A DNA stretch of 64,000 nt, taken from positions 1,054,001-1,118,000 of the forward strand of contig NZ_CP009501.1 in assembly GCF_000969885.1 (NCBI RefSeq), in the 5' to 3' direction. Below, one piece after another: positions 1 through 8,840 of the stretch (position 1 is its first letter; each line of letters begins with the position of its first letter). Origin of the DNA: Methanosarcina thermophila TM-1. GTDB lineage: Archaea; Halobacteriota; Methanosarcinia; Methanosarcinales; Methanosarcinaceae. The translations under genes and the position numbers were made by a program. Below the pieces are notes generated by a model. It did no database searches. It was given only the letters and a program-made list of their open reading frames with translations, and was not told the origin of the DNA.

Positions 1-271
1 TTATTTCTTCCGGGGAAACAGAAAACCCGTTTTCCTCCCTGAACTTGGTACTCAAGGCTTCTCTCAACTCCGGGATTCCAGTACCTACAGTATAACCCGT
101 AAAGCCCTCGTTTATGGCTTTTATTGCGGCAGCTTTGATATGCTCCGGGGTATCAAAATCCGGCTGCCCAAGCCCAAGGTTAATTGCATCCGACCCTGCA
201 GCTTCGAAAATCTTTCTAATCCCAGACGTGTCTATCCTGGTGACGTTTTCAGAAAATTTTATTCCTTTCAA
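1..271 (-). CDS. class I/II aminotransferase, N-terminal part (runs off window)
   Basis: The minus strand reads about 90 codons before the window edge. The opening matches PLP-dependent fold-type I aminotransferases of the aspartate aminotransferase family: a start near 'GIKFSEN', then INLGLGQPDFDTP and an ITEGF/INEGFTGYT-type segment where substrate and cofactor sit. The start is a TTG preceded by GGAGGG. The PLP lysine lies outside the window, so the substrate cannot be judged. The gene is oriented with hxlB but separated from it by about 75 nt. Family call is firm; aspartate specificity is only the commonest option. Confidence 0.8.
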   Translation of the reverse strand, partial: MKGIKFSENVTRIDTSGIRKIFEAAGSDAINLGLGQPDFDTPEHIKAAAIKAINEGFTGYTVGTGIPELREALSTKFREENGFSVSPEEI

Positions 272-346
272 ATTGAGCCCTCCTGTATCCCTGCAAATAA
301 CTGTTCTGAATATACCCACTGTTTTCCGACAATTTATGGACTATTT

Positions 347-979
347 TTATTCAATGTTTGTGTGCCTTGACTTAAGTTCGGCTTCCGATGCACCTGTAAG
401 CGTTATCAGCTGCGCGATTATAGAATCAAGGAAAATTAACGAGGTAATTTCGAAAGATGTGCCCAGAGGAGGCATGTTTTTGTAATCCCCACGTAAATTT
501 CTTTCAAGGTAGCCGCCTGCATCAAGGTCGTTTTTGGTCTTGCTCGGAAGGATCATAACTATATCCGAGATTCTACCAAGTGTAGATTCTTTTTTGGAAG
601 TTACCGTTATGAGGGTCGAGCCAATATCTTTTACTATTTTTCCGAGGTCTGCTATAGAGCGGGTTTCCCCTGACCCTGAGATAGCAATTACAACATCCTC
701 TGGCTTAACAGCAGGAGTTATGGTTTCGCCTACCACATACACGCTGAATCCAAGGTGCATAAGCCTCATTGCAAAAGCCTTGGCAACAAGCCCTGACCTT
801 CCGGCTCCCATCAAAAAGATTCTTTCGCCTTCAAGAATTTTCTGGATCATAGCCTTTATGGCTTTTCTGTCAAGTACATCAATTACCTCATTGAGGGTCT
901 CTGCAATCATTCTCATTGATAATAATACTTCTTCGCAGTCGTTTACCTGAACTTTTTCCACATGAGTTACTTTTTCCAT
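347..979 (-). CDS. hxlB: 6-phospho-3-hexuloisomerase (SIS domain)
   Basis: A sugar isomerase (SIS) fold protein of about 210 residues. It shows the phosphosugar-binding stretch MGAGRSGLVAKAFAMRL, then VVGETITPAVKPEDVVIAISGSGETRS, where the SGSGET loop binds the phosphate. Length and sequence fit 6-phospho-3-hexuloisomerase, which interconverts D-arabino-3-hexulose 6-phosphate and fructose 6-phosphate in the ribulose monophosphate route; archaea run this in reverse to make ribulose 5-phosphate. The start at 979 is preferred over an upstream in-frame ATG at 997 because GGAG lies the right distance before it. The partner synthase is not in this window. Confidence 0.88.
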   Translation of the reverse strand: MEKVTHVEKVQVNDCEEVLLSMRMIAETLNEVIDVLDRKAIKAMIQKILEGERIFLMGAGRSGLVAKAFAMRLMHLGFSVYVVGETITPAVKPEDVVIAISGSGETRSIADLGKIVKDIGSTLITVTSKKESTLGRISDIVMILPSKTKNDLDAGGYLERNLRGDYKNMPPLGTSFEITSLIFLDSIIAQLITLTGASEAELKSRHTNIE

Positions 980-1203
980 ATGAGTTCTCCAAAACACATT
1001 GGGTTAAATACCTAATTCACTAAATAGATTAAAGTTTTATCTACCTGACTGCATCAATAATTGAAAGCCTGCGTCAAAAATGACATTTATTCTGAAGCGC
1101 TTTTTCAAAAGCCTGCTCCACTCCCTTTAAGTTTATGATGTGGATTTTAGGATAAGTTTTTGGAAACTTTCCTTTTATCCTGCCGCAGCACCAGCGCAGG
1201 TTT

Positions 1204-1716
1204 TTACTTGCTTGTTTGCGGGTCGGTCTTGTAATTAATAGCTTTCAATTCCCAATTTTCAATATTGTTCTTAAATTCGTGATAAAGCCTCTGTATATCG
1301 CAGTCACTCCCATTCCAGTAAAAGTCCTTACGTGCATCTCCTTTCTTGAGTTCTTCAAGTATAAATTTTGATAAGTGGAAAAGAGCTTTTTTATTGGAGA
1401 AAGGAATACTATAGTTTACGCGATAGCCGCCGGCTGTTTTTCCATAGGACACGAGCGTGTACCCTTTACTCTCATATTCCGTGATCTCATCAAAGCTGCA
1501 GATTATCTCAAACTCATGAACCGTAGACTGATCGATTTTTGAAATCCCTAGGAGTATCTGCGCTATAATGTGATCAGGAACCTTCCGTCCAAACCATACT
1601 GCGATTTTCCCATAAGTACAGGTTACATTAACGTCATTCCTGCCCATCTCAAAGGAGCCGAGGGACTGGGGAGGGAAGATTATAGCTTCCGAGTCTTGGG
1701 TCTTCTGGGCACACAT
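1204..1716 (-). CDS. conserved protein of unknown function downstream of DUF2073
   Basis: I do not recognise this protein of about 170 residues. It has no CxxC zinc ribbon, no membrane segment and no signal peptide; it alternates beta-like stretches (VNVTCTYGKIAVWFG) with a charged helical C-terminus (LSKFILEELKKGD). It begins within about 15 nt of the end of the DUF2073 gene, so it is probably co-transcribed with that gene and the Era-like GTPase. The start is uncertain: an in-frame GTG at 1725 precedes the ATG at 1716. A function in the same translation- or RNA-related process is only guilt by association. Confidence 0.6.
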   Translation of the reverse strand: MCAQKTQDSEAIIFPPQSLGSFEMGRNDVNVTCTYGKIAVWFGRKVPDHIIAQILLGISKIDQSTVHEFEIICSFDEITEYESKGYTLVSYGKTAGGYRVNYSIPFSNKKALFHLSKFILEELKKGDARKDFYWNGSDCDIQRLYHEFKNNIENWELKAINYKTDPQTSK

Positions 1717-1730
1717 TGCTTCCACTTCGT

Positions 1731-2090
1731 TTATTTACTTGTAGAGACAAGTGCACTTATGAGGTTCCTATCTTTCTTAAGGGTTTTTAGCTGGTTTGCA
1801 GGTCCTATTACTGTAAGTCGTTTACTGCTCTGTTTTTTGAACAATTTTCCCAGCAGCGAACCCTCAGAGTTTGCAGGATAACTTTGCATTTCAATACCTG
1901 AAAACACATCAGGCTGGATTGCTGACATTGTCATTTCTATAAGCTTTGCTTCCTCCATAGGGTTCAGGCCCTTTTCAAGCACCAGTATTTTACCTTTCCT
2001 TACCTCATCGATTATATATCGGACTTTTTCCATTGAAGCCATCTGAGAAATTCGGGCTTCGGATATTAGATCAAGCTGAATTCCCTGCAT
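1731..2090 (-). CDS. DUF2073 family archaeal protein
   Basis: A small archaeal protein (about 119 residues) matching the DUF2073 family, which in many archaea follows an Era-like GTPase gene. No catalytic motif is visible; the sequence has amphipathic helices (IDEVRKGKILVLEKGL) and a basic C-terminal half (GKLFKKQSSKRLTV). The ATG at 2090 is chosen because GGTGAT, a good archaeal ribosome-binding site, lies just before it; an in-frame GTG at 2099 overlaps the GTPase stop codon and is the alternative. Tight coupling to the GTPase suggests a regulator or partner of it. Confidence 0.75.
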   Translation of the reverse strand: MQGIQLDLISEARISQMASMEKVRYIIDEVRKGKILVLEKGLNPMEEAKLIEMTMSAIQPDVFSGIEMQSYPANSEGSLLGKLFKKQSSKRLTVIGPANQLKTLKKDRNLISALVSTSK

Positions 2091-2095
2091 GTAGA

Positions 2096-2737
2096 TCACC
2101 CGAACTGTTTTGCCAGAGCTTCATAAAACGAATCCATTCCAATTCCTTCAAGTGCTGAAACTGGCACCATGGGGTGCTGGGGAAAGGCTTCCTTTATGAC
2201 GGCTGGGTCGGCATCAGGAAGGTCTATTTTGTTTGCCACAATAAGAAGTGGAAGGTTCCTGGCTTCCATATTCCCTATTACCGTTACATTTACCTGGGTA
2301 TAAGGATTTTCGGTGGAATCCATAACCAGTATGACACCATCGAGGTCATCCAGCCATTTGACAGCTTCGATTACCCCTTCTGTTGCTTCTTTGGACCGCT
2401 TCTTGGACTCGGCATCACTCATTCCCTGCTCCATGAAGTCGTGGAAATCGATTTTTGTAGCAAGCCCGGGCGTGTCTACGATATCAAGGTTGATGGTATG
2501 CCCGTTTGCCTCGATAACTATTCCATTCCTTCGTTTGGCATGCCTGGTCTCATGGGCGATATGAGAAACAGAACCCATTGTTTCGTCGCCTCCTACCCAG
2601 TCCTTGAGGATCCGGTTGCTGAGGGTTGTCTTGCCGGCATTGGGGGGACCGTAGATTCCTATGCATGCTCCTTTTTTCTTGAAGAGCTTACTGAATATTT
2701 TTGAAAAGCTTACCTTAAATCGTTTTATCATATTCAT
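2096..2737 (-). CDS. Era-like GTPase
   Basis: A P-loop GTPase of the TRAFAC class, about 213 residues. Visible motifs: G1 GPPNAGKTTLSN near residues 30-40, a G2-region threonine in the segment SVSHIAHETRH, G3 DTPGL near 92, and G4 NKID near 170. The N-terminus is short and basic (MIKRFKVSFSKIFSKLFKKK) and could touch RNA or membrane. There is no KH domain, unlike bacterial Era. The ATG at 2737 follows AAAGGAGGG. It heads an operon with DUF2073 and an unknown gene. A role in ribosome or RNA metabolism is likely from the family but not shown. Confidence 0.85.
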   Translation of the reverse strand: MNMIKRFKVSFSKIFSKLFKKKGACIGIYGPPNAGKTTLSNRILKDWVGGDETMGSVSHIAHETRHAKRRNGIVIEANGHTINLDIVDTPGLATKIDFHDFMEQGMSDAESKKRSKEATEGVIEAVKWLDDLDGVILVMDSTENPYTQVNVTVIGNMEARNLPLLIVANKIDLPDADPAVIKEAFPQHPMVPVSALEGIGMDSFYEALAKQFG

Positions 2738-3783
2738 AGCTTCCCTCCTTTGGGAAAAGCACAGCACCTAAGGATTTCTCGGATTGCTTTCCTGTATGGG
2801 TTGGTAATTATAGTAAATTTTTGATTTATTGATCCATGCATATAAGTAATTTCCATTTGTTTGTAGTGAGAGGATCAGAGGAAATTGGAGATATTCCTTT
2901 CCCTTTCCGGCACATCCAGGTATAAACAGGGGGTTTCGGATCCTTTCTACGGTAAAATAGAAAGTGCCTCCGTGGAAATAACATCAGAATATAAATAAAT
3001 TGCTTTTATTGCCTTATTCCCTCACCACAATGATAAAAGCTTTTTATTTTGAATAAAAAGCTTTTTATTCAAGAGATATTATTTCTCCTGAAATTCTTTT
3101 ATTTGTATTAAATTTTTGTATGTGCACTGATGTTCTGCACATTCCTTTATATTTTTTCCTATTTTTATTCATTCAACCTTAAAAATATAAATCATTTATA
3201 TCAGAATATCTTCCGATATCCACCTGATTTAATGTTAAATACCAGCTTTTACAGCTCAGTTTTCCTCTAGATATTTCAAGATATCTTTTAAAAATTAAGA
3301 TTATTTTTATAAATTACAGTATATTTTTTTGTATAGCTCAGGGCATTGAAAGGTAAATCTCCCTCGAGTTTAAGATCTTAGCTATATATCTAATTTTTTT
3401 ATTACTTCAAGCATATTTTACTAAAAACAGCAATACCTTTACCTTTCAGGTGAGGAACATTTCTCATTCCTCAGACAGGGTTTTGCTCATCTGTTCCAGA
3501 TTTGGCTTTCATCAGTGCAAGGTAATAATCAATAATTTTTAAGCGCCCTTACAGCGACCTTTCGGGTTAAATCTGATAAATTTGAGATCAGGAATATTTA
3601 TTCATAATTTTATAGTACTTCCTGGTAACAAAGCACTTTTTCTATACACCGCTCAATCTAACTATTTATATATGGGGATTCCCGCTTTCTTGATGAATCT
3701 TGAGTCCTGTCTTTGGGCAGCATAATCAGGTTCTATGAAGAAATACAGCAAAAAATATTAAAGAACAGCGCATTCTGAACTTG
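2738..3783. other. long AT-rich divergent intergenic region
   Basis: About 1.05 kb between the Era-like GTPase (minus) and shikimate kinase (plus) without a credible ORF. It must carry both promoters; TTTATATA at 3665-3672 is a plausible TATA box for the kinase gene. A perfect 20-bp palindrome lies at 3051-3070 (AATAAAAAGC/GCTTTTTATT type). No tRNA or other RNA gene was recognised. Confidence 0.5.
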
Positions 3784-4647
3784 ATGACATTTCAAGGGAA
3801 TGCCTGCGCATCAGGGGCAGGAACCATAATAAATGCCATAGCAACATGGAAGGGCGCTGCATTTGGAATTGACTTACTGACCTTTGCAGAAGTCGAACTT
3901 TCAGAAGATGAGAGAGGAATCTCAGGTTTTATCGAGGAAATGCCTGAAGGGGATACCCGTCTTATTGAGCAGTGTGTCGAAATGACCCTGGAGCGGTTCG
4001 GGCTTGAGATGGGAGGTACAGTAAAGACAAGAAGTGAGATCCCTCTGGCAGGCGGGCTCAAGAGCAGCAGTGCCGCAGCAAATGCCTCAGTCCTTGCAAC
4101 CCTTCGTGCAGTTGGGAAGACTTTACCGCCTCTTGAGATAGTAAAACTGGGGGTGGCGGCTGCAAAAAAAGTAGGGGTTACTATAACAGGCGCCTTTGAT
4201 GATGCGTGTGCTTCTTTTTTTGGGGGAATTGTGGTTACCGATAACCGTAAAATGGAACTTCTCAGGCGTGAGGAGTTTAATTCAAAAGTCCTGATATTTG
4301 CGCCTGCCAAGAAAGCTTTCAGTGCGGATACAGATGTAAAGCGCTCAAGACTTATAGCCCCGTACGTGGAAATTGCTTACGAACTTGCCCTAAAAGGTGA
4401 ATATGAACGAGCCATGACGCTCAATGGTTTCCTCTATTGCGGAACTCTTGGCTTTGGCACGGAACATATGCTTCGAGCACTTGAGCTCGGGGTAAAAGGA
4501 GTAAGCCTATCCGGAACAGGACCCTCATATGCGGCACTTGTCCGAGCTGAACAGGTAAAAGAACTGAGATCAGCCTGGGAAAGCTGTGGAGTAGAAGGTA
4601 GGGTTATAGAAACCTCTATAAATAACAGAGATGCAATGTCTTTATAA
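3784..4647 (+). CDS. aroK: archaeal shikimate kinase (GHMP family)
   Basis: A GHMP-superfamily kinase of 287 residues. It has the GHMP ATP-binding loop in the form PLAGGLKSSSAAANASVLATL, and a C-terminal glycine motif VSLSGTGPSYAAL. This is the archaeal shikimate kinase type, which phosphorylates shikimate at O3 and is unrelated to bacterial AroK. The chorismate mutase gene follows 14 nt downstream, which supports a role in aromatic amino acid synthesis over homoserine or mevalonate kinase. The ATG at 3784 directly follows an in-frame TTG at 3781; no strong ribosome-binding site is visible. Confidence 0.9.
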   Translation: MTFQGNACASGAGTIINAIATWKGAAFGIDLLTFAEVELSEDERGISGFIEEMPEGDTRLIEQCVEMTLERFGLEMGGTVKTRSEIPLAGGLKSSSAAANASVLATLRAVGKTLPPLEIVKLGVAAAKKVGVTITGAFDDACASFFGGIVVTDNRKMELLRREEFNSKVLIFAPAKKAFSADTDVKRSRLIAPYVEIAYELALKGEYERAMTLNGFLYCGTLGFGTEHMLRALELGVKGVSLSGTGPSYAALVRAEQVKELRSAWESCGVEGRVIETSINNRDAMSL

Positions 4648-4661
4648 AGCGAGGGGTTCAC

Positions 4662-4949
4662 TTGAGCGAACTTGAGGCTGTCCGCAAAGAAATTGAAGAA
4701 ATTGATAGGGAAATTCTTGCCCTTATTAATAAAAGAGTAAACTTGGCTGAGAAGGTACTTGAATCAAAAAGAATAAATGGAACTTCGATAAATGACCAAA
4801 GACAAAATGAGGTTGTAATAAACAGGGCTTTAAATGCTGCAACCGAGCTCAATCTTGATCTGGGGTCCATAAAGGCTATTTTTGAGATCCTTATCAAGAT
4901 GAGTATTGAACGCCAGAACGAGTTGAGTGGCAAGGGAAGTCTGCCCTGA
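4662..4949 (+). CDS. chorismate mutase, AroQ type
   Basis: A 95-residue all-helical AroQ-fold chorismate mutase that converts chorismate to prephenate. Typical elements are the N-terminal IEEIDREILALINKRVNLAEKV helix, which carries the substrate-binding arginine, the central K36-type region VLESKR, and the C-terminal IFEILIKMSIERQ helix. There is no fused prephenate dehydratase or dehydrogenase domain. The start is TTG preceded by GAGGGG. It lies between shikimate kinase and purE in one transcription unit. Confidence 0.9.
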   Translation: MSELEAVRKEIEEIDREILALINKRVNLAEKVLESKRINGTSINDQRQNEVVINRALNAATELNLDLGSIKAIFEILIKMSIERQNELSGKGSLP

Positions 4950-4967
4950 TGCTGAGGAGAAAGAAAA

Positions 4968-5369
4968 ATGGTTGATATCTCAATAATCATGGGTTCCGAA
5001 TCCGATAGGTCTGTCGCCAATCGTGCGGTAGCCGTGCTGGAAAAAAGTAAATACACATATGAAGTAATGGTTATTTCCGCTCACAGGAACCCTGACGAAC
5101 TTGACAGCTACATCTCAAGCACAGATGCAAAGGTCTTTATTACAATTGCAGGTTTATCAGCAGCCCTTCCAGGAGTCGTGGCTTCCAAAACAAAAAAACC
5201 TGTAATAGGAGTTCCTGTTAGTGCAAAACTTGGAGGGCTTGATGCCCTGCTTTCCATTGCCCAGATGCCTCCAGGTGTACCTGTCGGAAGTGTAGGAATA
5301 GATAACGGAGCAAATGGTGCACATCTTGCCCTGAGAATCCTAGACTTGATAGATACCGTAAAAACTTAA
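4968..5369 (+). CDS. purE: PurE, AIR carboxylase / N5-CAIR mutase
   Basis: A 133-residue PurE-fold protein that acts in purine synthesis on aminoimidazole ribonucleotide. Motifs seen: [13 protein letters not shown] at the N-terminus, [15 protein letters not shown] with the catalytic histidine, [16 protein letters not shown], and VIGVPVS. It is at the short end for the family. No purK is nearby, so whether it uses N5-CAIR (class I) or AIR plus CO2 (class II) is open; a CO2-rich methanogen could use either. GAGGAG precedes the ATG. It is the last gene of the run starting at 3784. Confidence 0.9.
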   Translation: MVDISIIMGSESDRSVANRAVAVLEKSKYTYEVMVISAHRNPDELDSYISSTDAKVFITIAGLSAALPGVVASKTKKPVIGVPVSAKLGGLDALLSIAQMPPGVPVGSVGIDNGANGAHLALRILDLIDTVKT

Positions 5370-5978
5370 AAATTCTGTTAACTAAGAGTCTGTTAACTAA
5401 GAATCCTGTTAACTGAGAATCCGTTAAAAGCCTTCACTACAGGTTTAAAAACACATAGATTATTTCCTCTATGGATTTTGCCACGAGAATTTCTTTTTTT
5501 AAACTGTCTTATTATTTGCTTTTGATCTTTATTATCTATTCTGTTTTTATTATCCATTTTTATATCTGTATAGGAATTAAAAAAAAGATAATTAGAGAAC
5601 AAGCATTAGAAAACAAGTATTAGAAAACAAGCATTAGAAGACAGTATTAGTGGATTATATTGGGGATGGGCATCTGAGTATTGGGAATGTGGGGAGTTGG
5701 GGGTAAAAATGTTGGCTGAGGTTTAAAACAGAATAAGGTTTTTCTCAGATGCCTCACATACAAAAATATGTATCATATTATATAAAAATAGGGATATACT
5801 GCTATTTATATCAAATTTTTTGCAGTACCTTAATTTTTTAAAGAATCCTTTAAACGGAAATTTATGTTGACAGTTTAGATTAAGTCTCAAAAAGCCATTG
5901 GGAGAGGCTATAAAGATAATAAACTTAAAAACACATGCAAGTATCAGACATTAAGAATAATAAGAAAGAAAATTTTAC
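5370..5978. repeat. convergent intergenic region with two short tandem arrays
   Basis: About 610 nt between convergent purE and the Dph6-type gene. Immediately after purE (5374-5425) lie about four degenerate copies of a 15-nt unit (CTGTTAACTAAGAAT). At 5595-5650 lie about four copies of a 14-nt unit (ACAAGCATTAGAAA). TATA-like boxes occur near 5775-5788 and 5803 with no ORF after them on the plus strand, so an unannotated small RNA is possible but unsupported. Short ORFs here look accidental. Confidence 0.5.
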
Positions 5979-6650
5979 TCAATTTTTGTCAACAAGTTTT
6001 GCTTCGAGGATCTTTAGAGTGCCAGTGTCGCCTTGCCATTCAACCTCACTTTTCACAATCTCAATGCGTTTTTTGAAGAAGGGAGCATCAAGTACAACAG
6101 TCTCGTACTCTCCACCTTCACCTGCCATGTGAACCATGTACCTTTTGTTCAGGGCTTTCAGATGTTCAATAGAGTTTACGTTTATAGGGCGACCCAGCCA
6201 GGATTTATCAAGACCGTCAGCTGCAACCCTGACAATTCGAATATCAAGCACTTTAGACATTTCGGTGAGCAATTCCTCAGGGTCTCTGTGCCAGAGGGGG
6301 GCATAGACCTTAAGTCCCAGGGAGTCGCAGATCTTCTGTACTCTGCCTGCCTGGTACTGGGATTCAATCGCGCCTATGACTACACCATCTACATCCACTT
6401 TCTTGAGGGCAAGGGTCAAGTCATCAAGCTCGAGCTCCTTTATTCCACTTGATTCTTGCTGAATCAGCGGGATCTCAGAGGCGGCAGAGATTAATTCTAC
6501 CATGTGGAGGTTTATTGAGTGGTACATATAGGAATCGTCCCTTGCGGGAATTATATTTATCAGGTGGGTGACTTCATGCCCTTCCAGGAGGGCTTTATAT
6601 ATGGCAAAAATCGAGTCCTTGCCACCGGAAACCAGTGCTGCGAGTCTCAT
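5979..6650 (-). CDS. diphthine-ammonia ligase-like ATP pyrophosphatase (Dph6 family)
   Basis: A PP-loop protein of 223 residues. The motif MRLAALVSGGKDSIFAIYKAL is the ATP pyrophosphatase signature; VIGAIESQYQAGRV and the C-terminal GEGGEYETVVLDAPFF are hallmarks of the Dph6/COG2102 family. Dph6 carries out the last step of diphthamide formation on elongation factor 2, amidating diphthine with ATP and ammonium. The diphthine synthase gene lies 2.2 kb away on the same strand, which supports this. The ATG at 6650 is preferred over 6656 because the GGA ribosome-binding site is correctly spaced from it. Confidence 0.85.
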   Translation of the reverse strand: MRLAALVSGGKDSIFAIYKALLEGHEVTHLINIIPARDDSYMYHSINLHMVELISAASEIPLIQQESSGIKELELDDLTLALKKVDVDGVVIGAIESQYQAGRVQKICDSLGLKVYAPLWHRDPEELLTEMSKVLDIRIVRVAADGLDKSWLGRPINVNSIEHLKALNKRYMVHMAGEGGEYETVVLDAPFFKKRIEIVKSEVEWQGDTGTLKILEAKLVDKN

Positions 6651-6762
6651 CTGCATTCCTTTTTTTGTTACTTTTTTTCCTTATTTCGGGGAATTATAAT
6701 GCGTGATCATTATAATATATACTTTTTGAATTTTCATCATCCTGTCTTTGATATTCACAATC

Positions 6763-7662
6763 TCAGCATCCTTTCTCAAGTTTTCCGAAATTAGCCTCAT
6801 AGCGGGTCTTCATTTCTTCCCATGTGGGGAGACCTGTCTGGCAACCCCGGGTCTCTACAACAAAGGAGGCTACAGTCGACCCGATTTTTCCGCATGTTGA
6901 AAGTGAATACCCTCTGGTGAAAGCCAGCAAAAAACCAGCCCTGTAGGCGTCTCCCGCGCCTGTAGGATCTACAGCTCTGACAGGAATCACAGGTATTATA
7001 AGTTCTTCTTCATCTGTATAGACCCTGCTGCCCTCGGCATCATATGTCACCACGATAATATCAATAGCAGCCTTAAGCTCAGAGAAGCTTTTTCCAGTTA
7101 TCTCTAAGACCCGCCTGATTTCGTGCCGGTTAGCAAAAAGGATATCAGCATGGGCAAGTATAAGCTCAAGGTTTTCTTTCGAATATGTAACAAGATCCTG
7201 TCCGGGATCAAAGGAGACGAAGCCGGCAATCTGTGCGATTTTTGAATTGTAGATAGAGTCTGCAGTTGCAAGATGGACAAAATCTACCGGTTCGGGCTCC
7301 AAATCTTTGAATTTTGAAGAGGCTCCCCAATAAAAATAGGTTGCCTGGTTGCCTTCCCTGTCCGTGAAAATAAATGCCTTGGAGATTTTCTGATCCTTAA
7401 GCCTGTATAGTCTGGAGAGGTCAACACGGGCTTCTGTAAGGAGTTTTTCATATCCTGAGCTTTCAAAATCCATCCCTACAGGAGAAATTAGCTGGCTTTT
7501 TCCCCCAAGCCTTGCGATGGCAACTGCAATATTGGCAGCTCCTCCTCCAGGATATTCTTCGTAGTCAATAACAGGGGACGACTCATTTTTTCCTGCGATT
7601 TTCTCAACATTTACTATGTAATCAAGGGCAGTATGCCCTACAACCGAAATTACTCTGTCCAT
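6763..7662 (-). CDS. PfkB-family sugar/nucleoside kinase
   Basis: A ribokinase-fold kinase of 299 residues. The N-terminal PGGGAANIAVAIARLGG is PfkB signature 1 and the C-terminal DPTGAGDAYRAGFLLAF is signature 2 with the catalytic aspartate. Single-copy archaeal members of this size often phosphorylate nucleosides or sugars broadly; the substrate cannot be read from sequence. GAGG lies before the ATG. It is followed in the same direction by the Dph6-type gene with about 110 nt between them. Confidence 0.85.
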   Translation of the reverse strand: MDRVISVVGHTALDYIVNVEKIAGKNESSPVIDYEEYPGGGAANIAVAIARLGGKSQLISPVGMDFESSGYEKLLTEARVDLSRLYRLKDQKISKAFIFTDREGNQATYFYWGASSKFKDLEPEPVDFVHLATADSIYNSKIAQIAGFVSFDPGQDLVTYSKENLELILAHADILFANRHEIRRVLEITGKSFSELKAAIDIIVVTYDAEGSRVYTDEEELIIPVIPVRAVDPTGAGDAYRAGFLLAFTRGYSLSTCGKIGSTVASFVVETRGCQTGLPTWEEMKTRYEANFGKLEKGC

Positions 7663-7910
7663 GTAGTGTCCTCTTTTCTTATGAGCTGTGAAAATACCCA
7701 GAGTCTTTGTGCTGGATATGATTTAAAAAACCAAGTCTGACGGAATGGTAAAACTTGTTTTTGCTGGCTTCAATTAAATGATAAAACTCATTTCTTACCA
7801 GAAGTTTCTTCTCGACCGTAAATCTATTCAAGCCAGTAATATAAAAACCAGGGGCATAACTAACCGCAGCATAATATTTCTCTTATCCTTACAGGTTCCG
7901 GAAAAACTGT

Positions 7911-8300
7911 TTATTTGCCTGCTTTGCTCTTCTGCTGCTGTTCGCCTTTCTCGGTTGATCTTTCAAATTCGGTCACTTCAATAACTCTCAACGGAATGTC
8001 CCTGAGGGATTTCCCTATGACAGATTTTGCAATCCTTTCCGCATGTTCGGCAGACTCGGCATCAAAAACCTTCATCTCAAAAATAAGACCTACAAGAGCT
8101 GTGTTCGCTGCTATGAAAACACTGCTGAAAGGTTCGCCGCACACCGGGCAGGATGTAGTTCCTACGTCAACCTCTACAAAATCCAGTTTAGGGTTCAGGC
8201 GTTTTCCAGCCTCAGAAATCGCAACCCCTATAGCATCATCAGCCGTCTTTACATCTCTAACCAACCAAGCTGCTTCAAGTACCACATGAAAGTTCTTCAT
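7911..8300 (-). CDS. UPF0212 (DUF555) family protein
   Basis: A 129-residue archaeal protein of the UPF0212/DUF555 family, function unknown. A CxxC pair ([11 protein letters not shown]) near residue 50 suggests half of a metal site or a redox pair. The ATG at 8300 is preferred over 8312 since GGTGG precedes it. A TATA box (TTTATATAAATA) lies only about 22-26 nt upstream, which would make the transcript leaderless or nearly so. The charged glutamine-rich tail ([15 protein letters not shown]) is probably disordered. Confidence 0.8.
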   Translation of the reverse strand: MKNFHVVLEAAWLVRDVKTADDAIGVAISEAGKRLNPKLDFVEVDVGTTSCPVCGEPFSSVFIAANTALVGLIFEMKVFDAESAEHAERIAKSVIGKSLRDIPLRVIEVTEFERSTEKGEQQQKSKAGK

Positions 8301-8495
8301 TCTGTCCACCATGCTTATTTATATAAATTTTTCAGGAAGATCTCCAGATAAGTTAAAGATTTTTACAGGATTTAAGGAATAGAATAAAGTATATAAATTG
8401 TTTCTGTTTCGGATATAATATGCTATCCTTTCTCCCTGGTATCAGGGCTCAGTTATTTTTTGACTTTTCTCTCCTTTTTATGCTCACTTACCCAT

Positions 8496-8777
8496 TTATA
8501 TAGTAAAAAGCGTTTCATCATCGACTGCAAAAACCCCGAGTTTTGCTCCCGCATCAAGCCAGGCATGACCATAGCTGAAAGATGCGAGGGCGTTTACAGG
8601 GTCGTTATTTTCCAGGAAATAAACCCCATCTTTATAATAGGCTTCTGCCATCGTATAATAATCCTTTGCAACAGCATACATATGAGAGGCTGGTATTGGG
8701 AAGTATTTTGCTTTCTGAAGTGCCCTTTTTAACATATCTTCGTACCTTTTGACTTTTTCATCCAGATCTGCAGGCAT
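8496..8777 (-). CDS. DUF357 family helical protein
   Basis: A 93-residue, all-helical archaeal protein with the DUF357 pattern: an N-terminal VKRYEDMLKRALQKAKY helix, then YYTMAEAYYKDGVYFLENNDPVNALASFSYGHAWLDAG, which resembles a single TPR-like hairpin. Function is unknown. GGTGATTAGA precedes the ATG at 8777. It lies 63 nt after diphthine synthase on the same strand and is likely co-transcribed with it. Confidence 0.8.
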   Translation of the reverse strand: MPADLDEKVKRYEDMLKRALQKAKYFPIPASHMYAVAKDYYTMAEAYYKDGVYFLENNDPVNALASFSYGHAWLDAGAKLGVFAVDDETLFTI

Positions 8778-8840
8778 TCTAATCACCGCGAGCTTTGCTA
8801 GAATATTAATTTTTGTTATTATTTGCGTGTGTTGTTCTCC

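Noticed and set aside
5393-5602. Minus-strand frame of 69 codons
   Set aside because: Low-complexity Lys/Asn composition, no ribosome-binding site, lies over tandem repeats.
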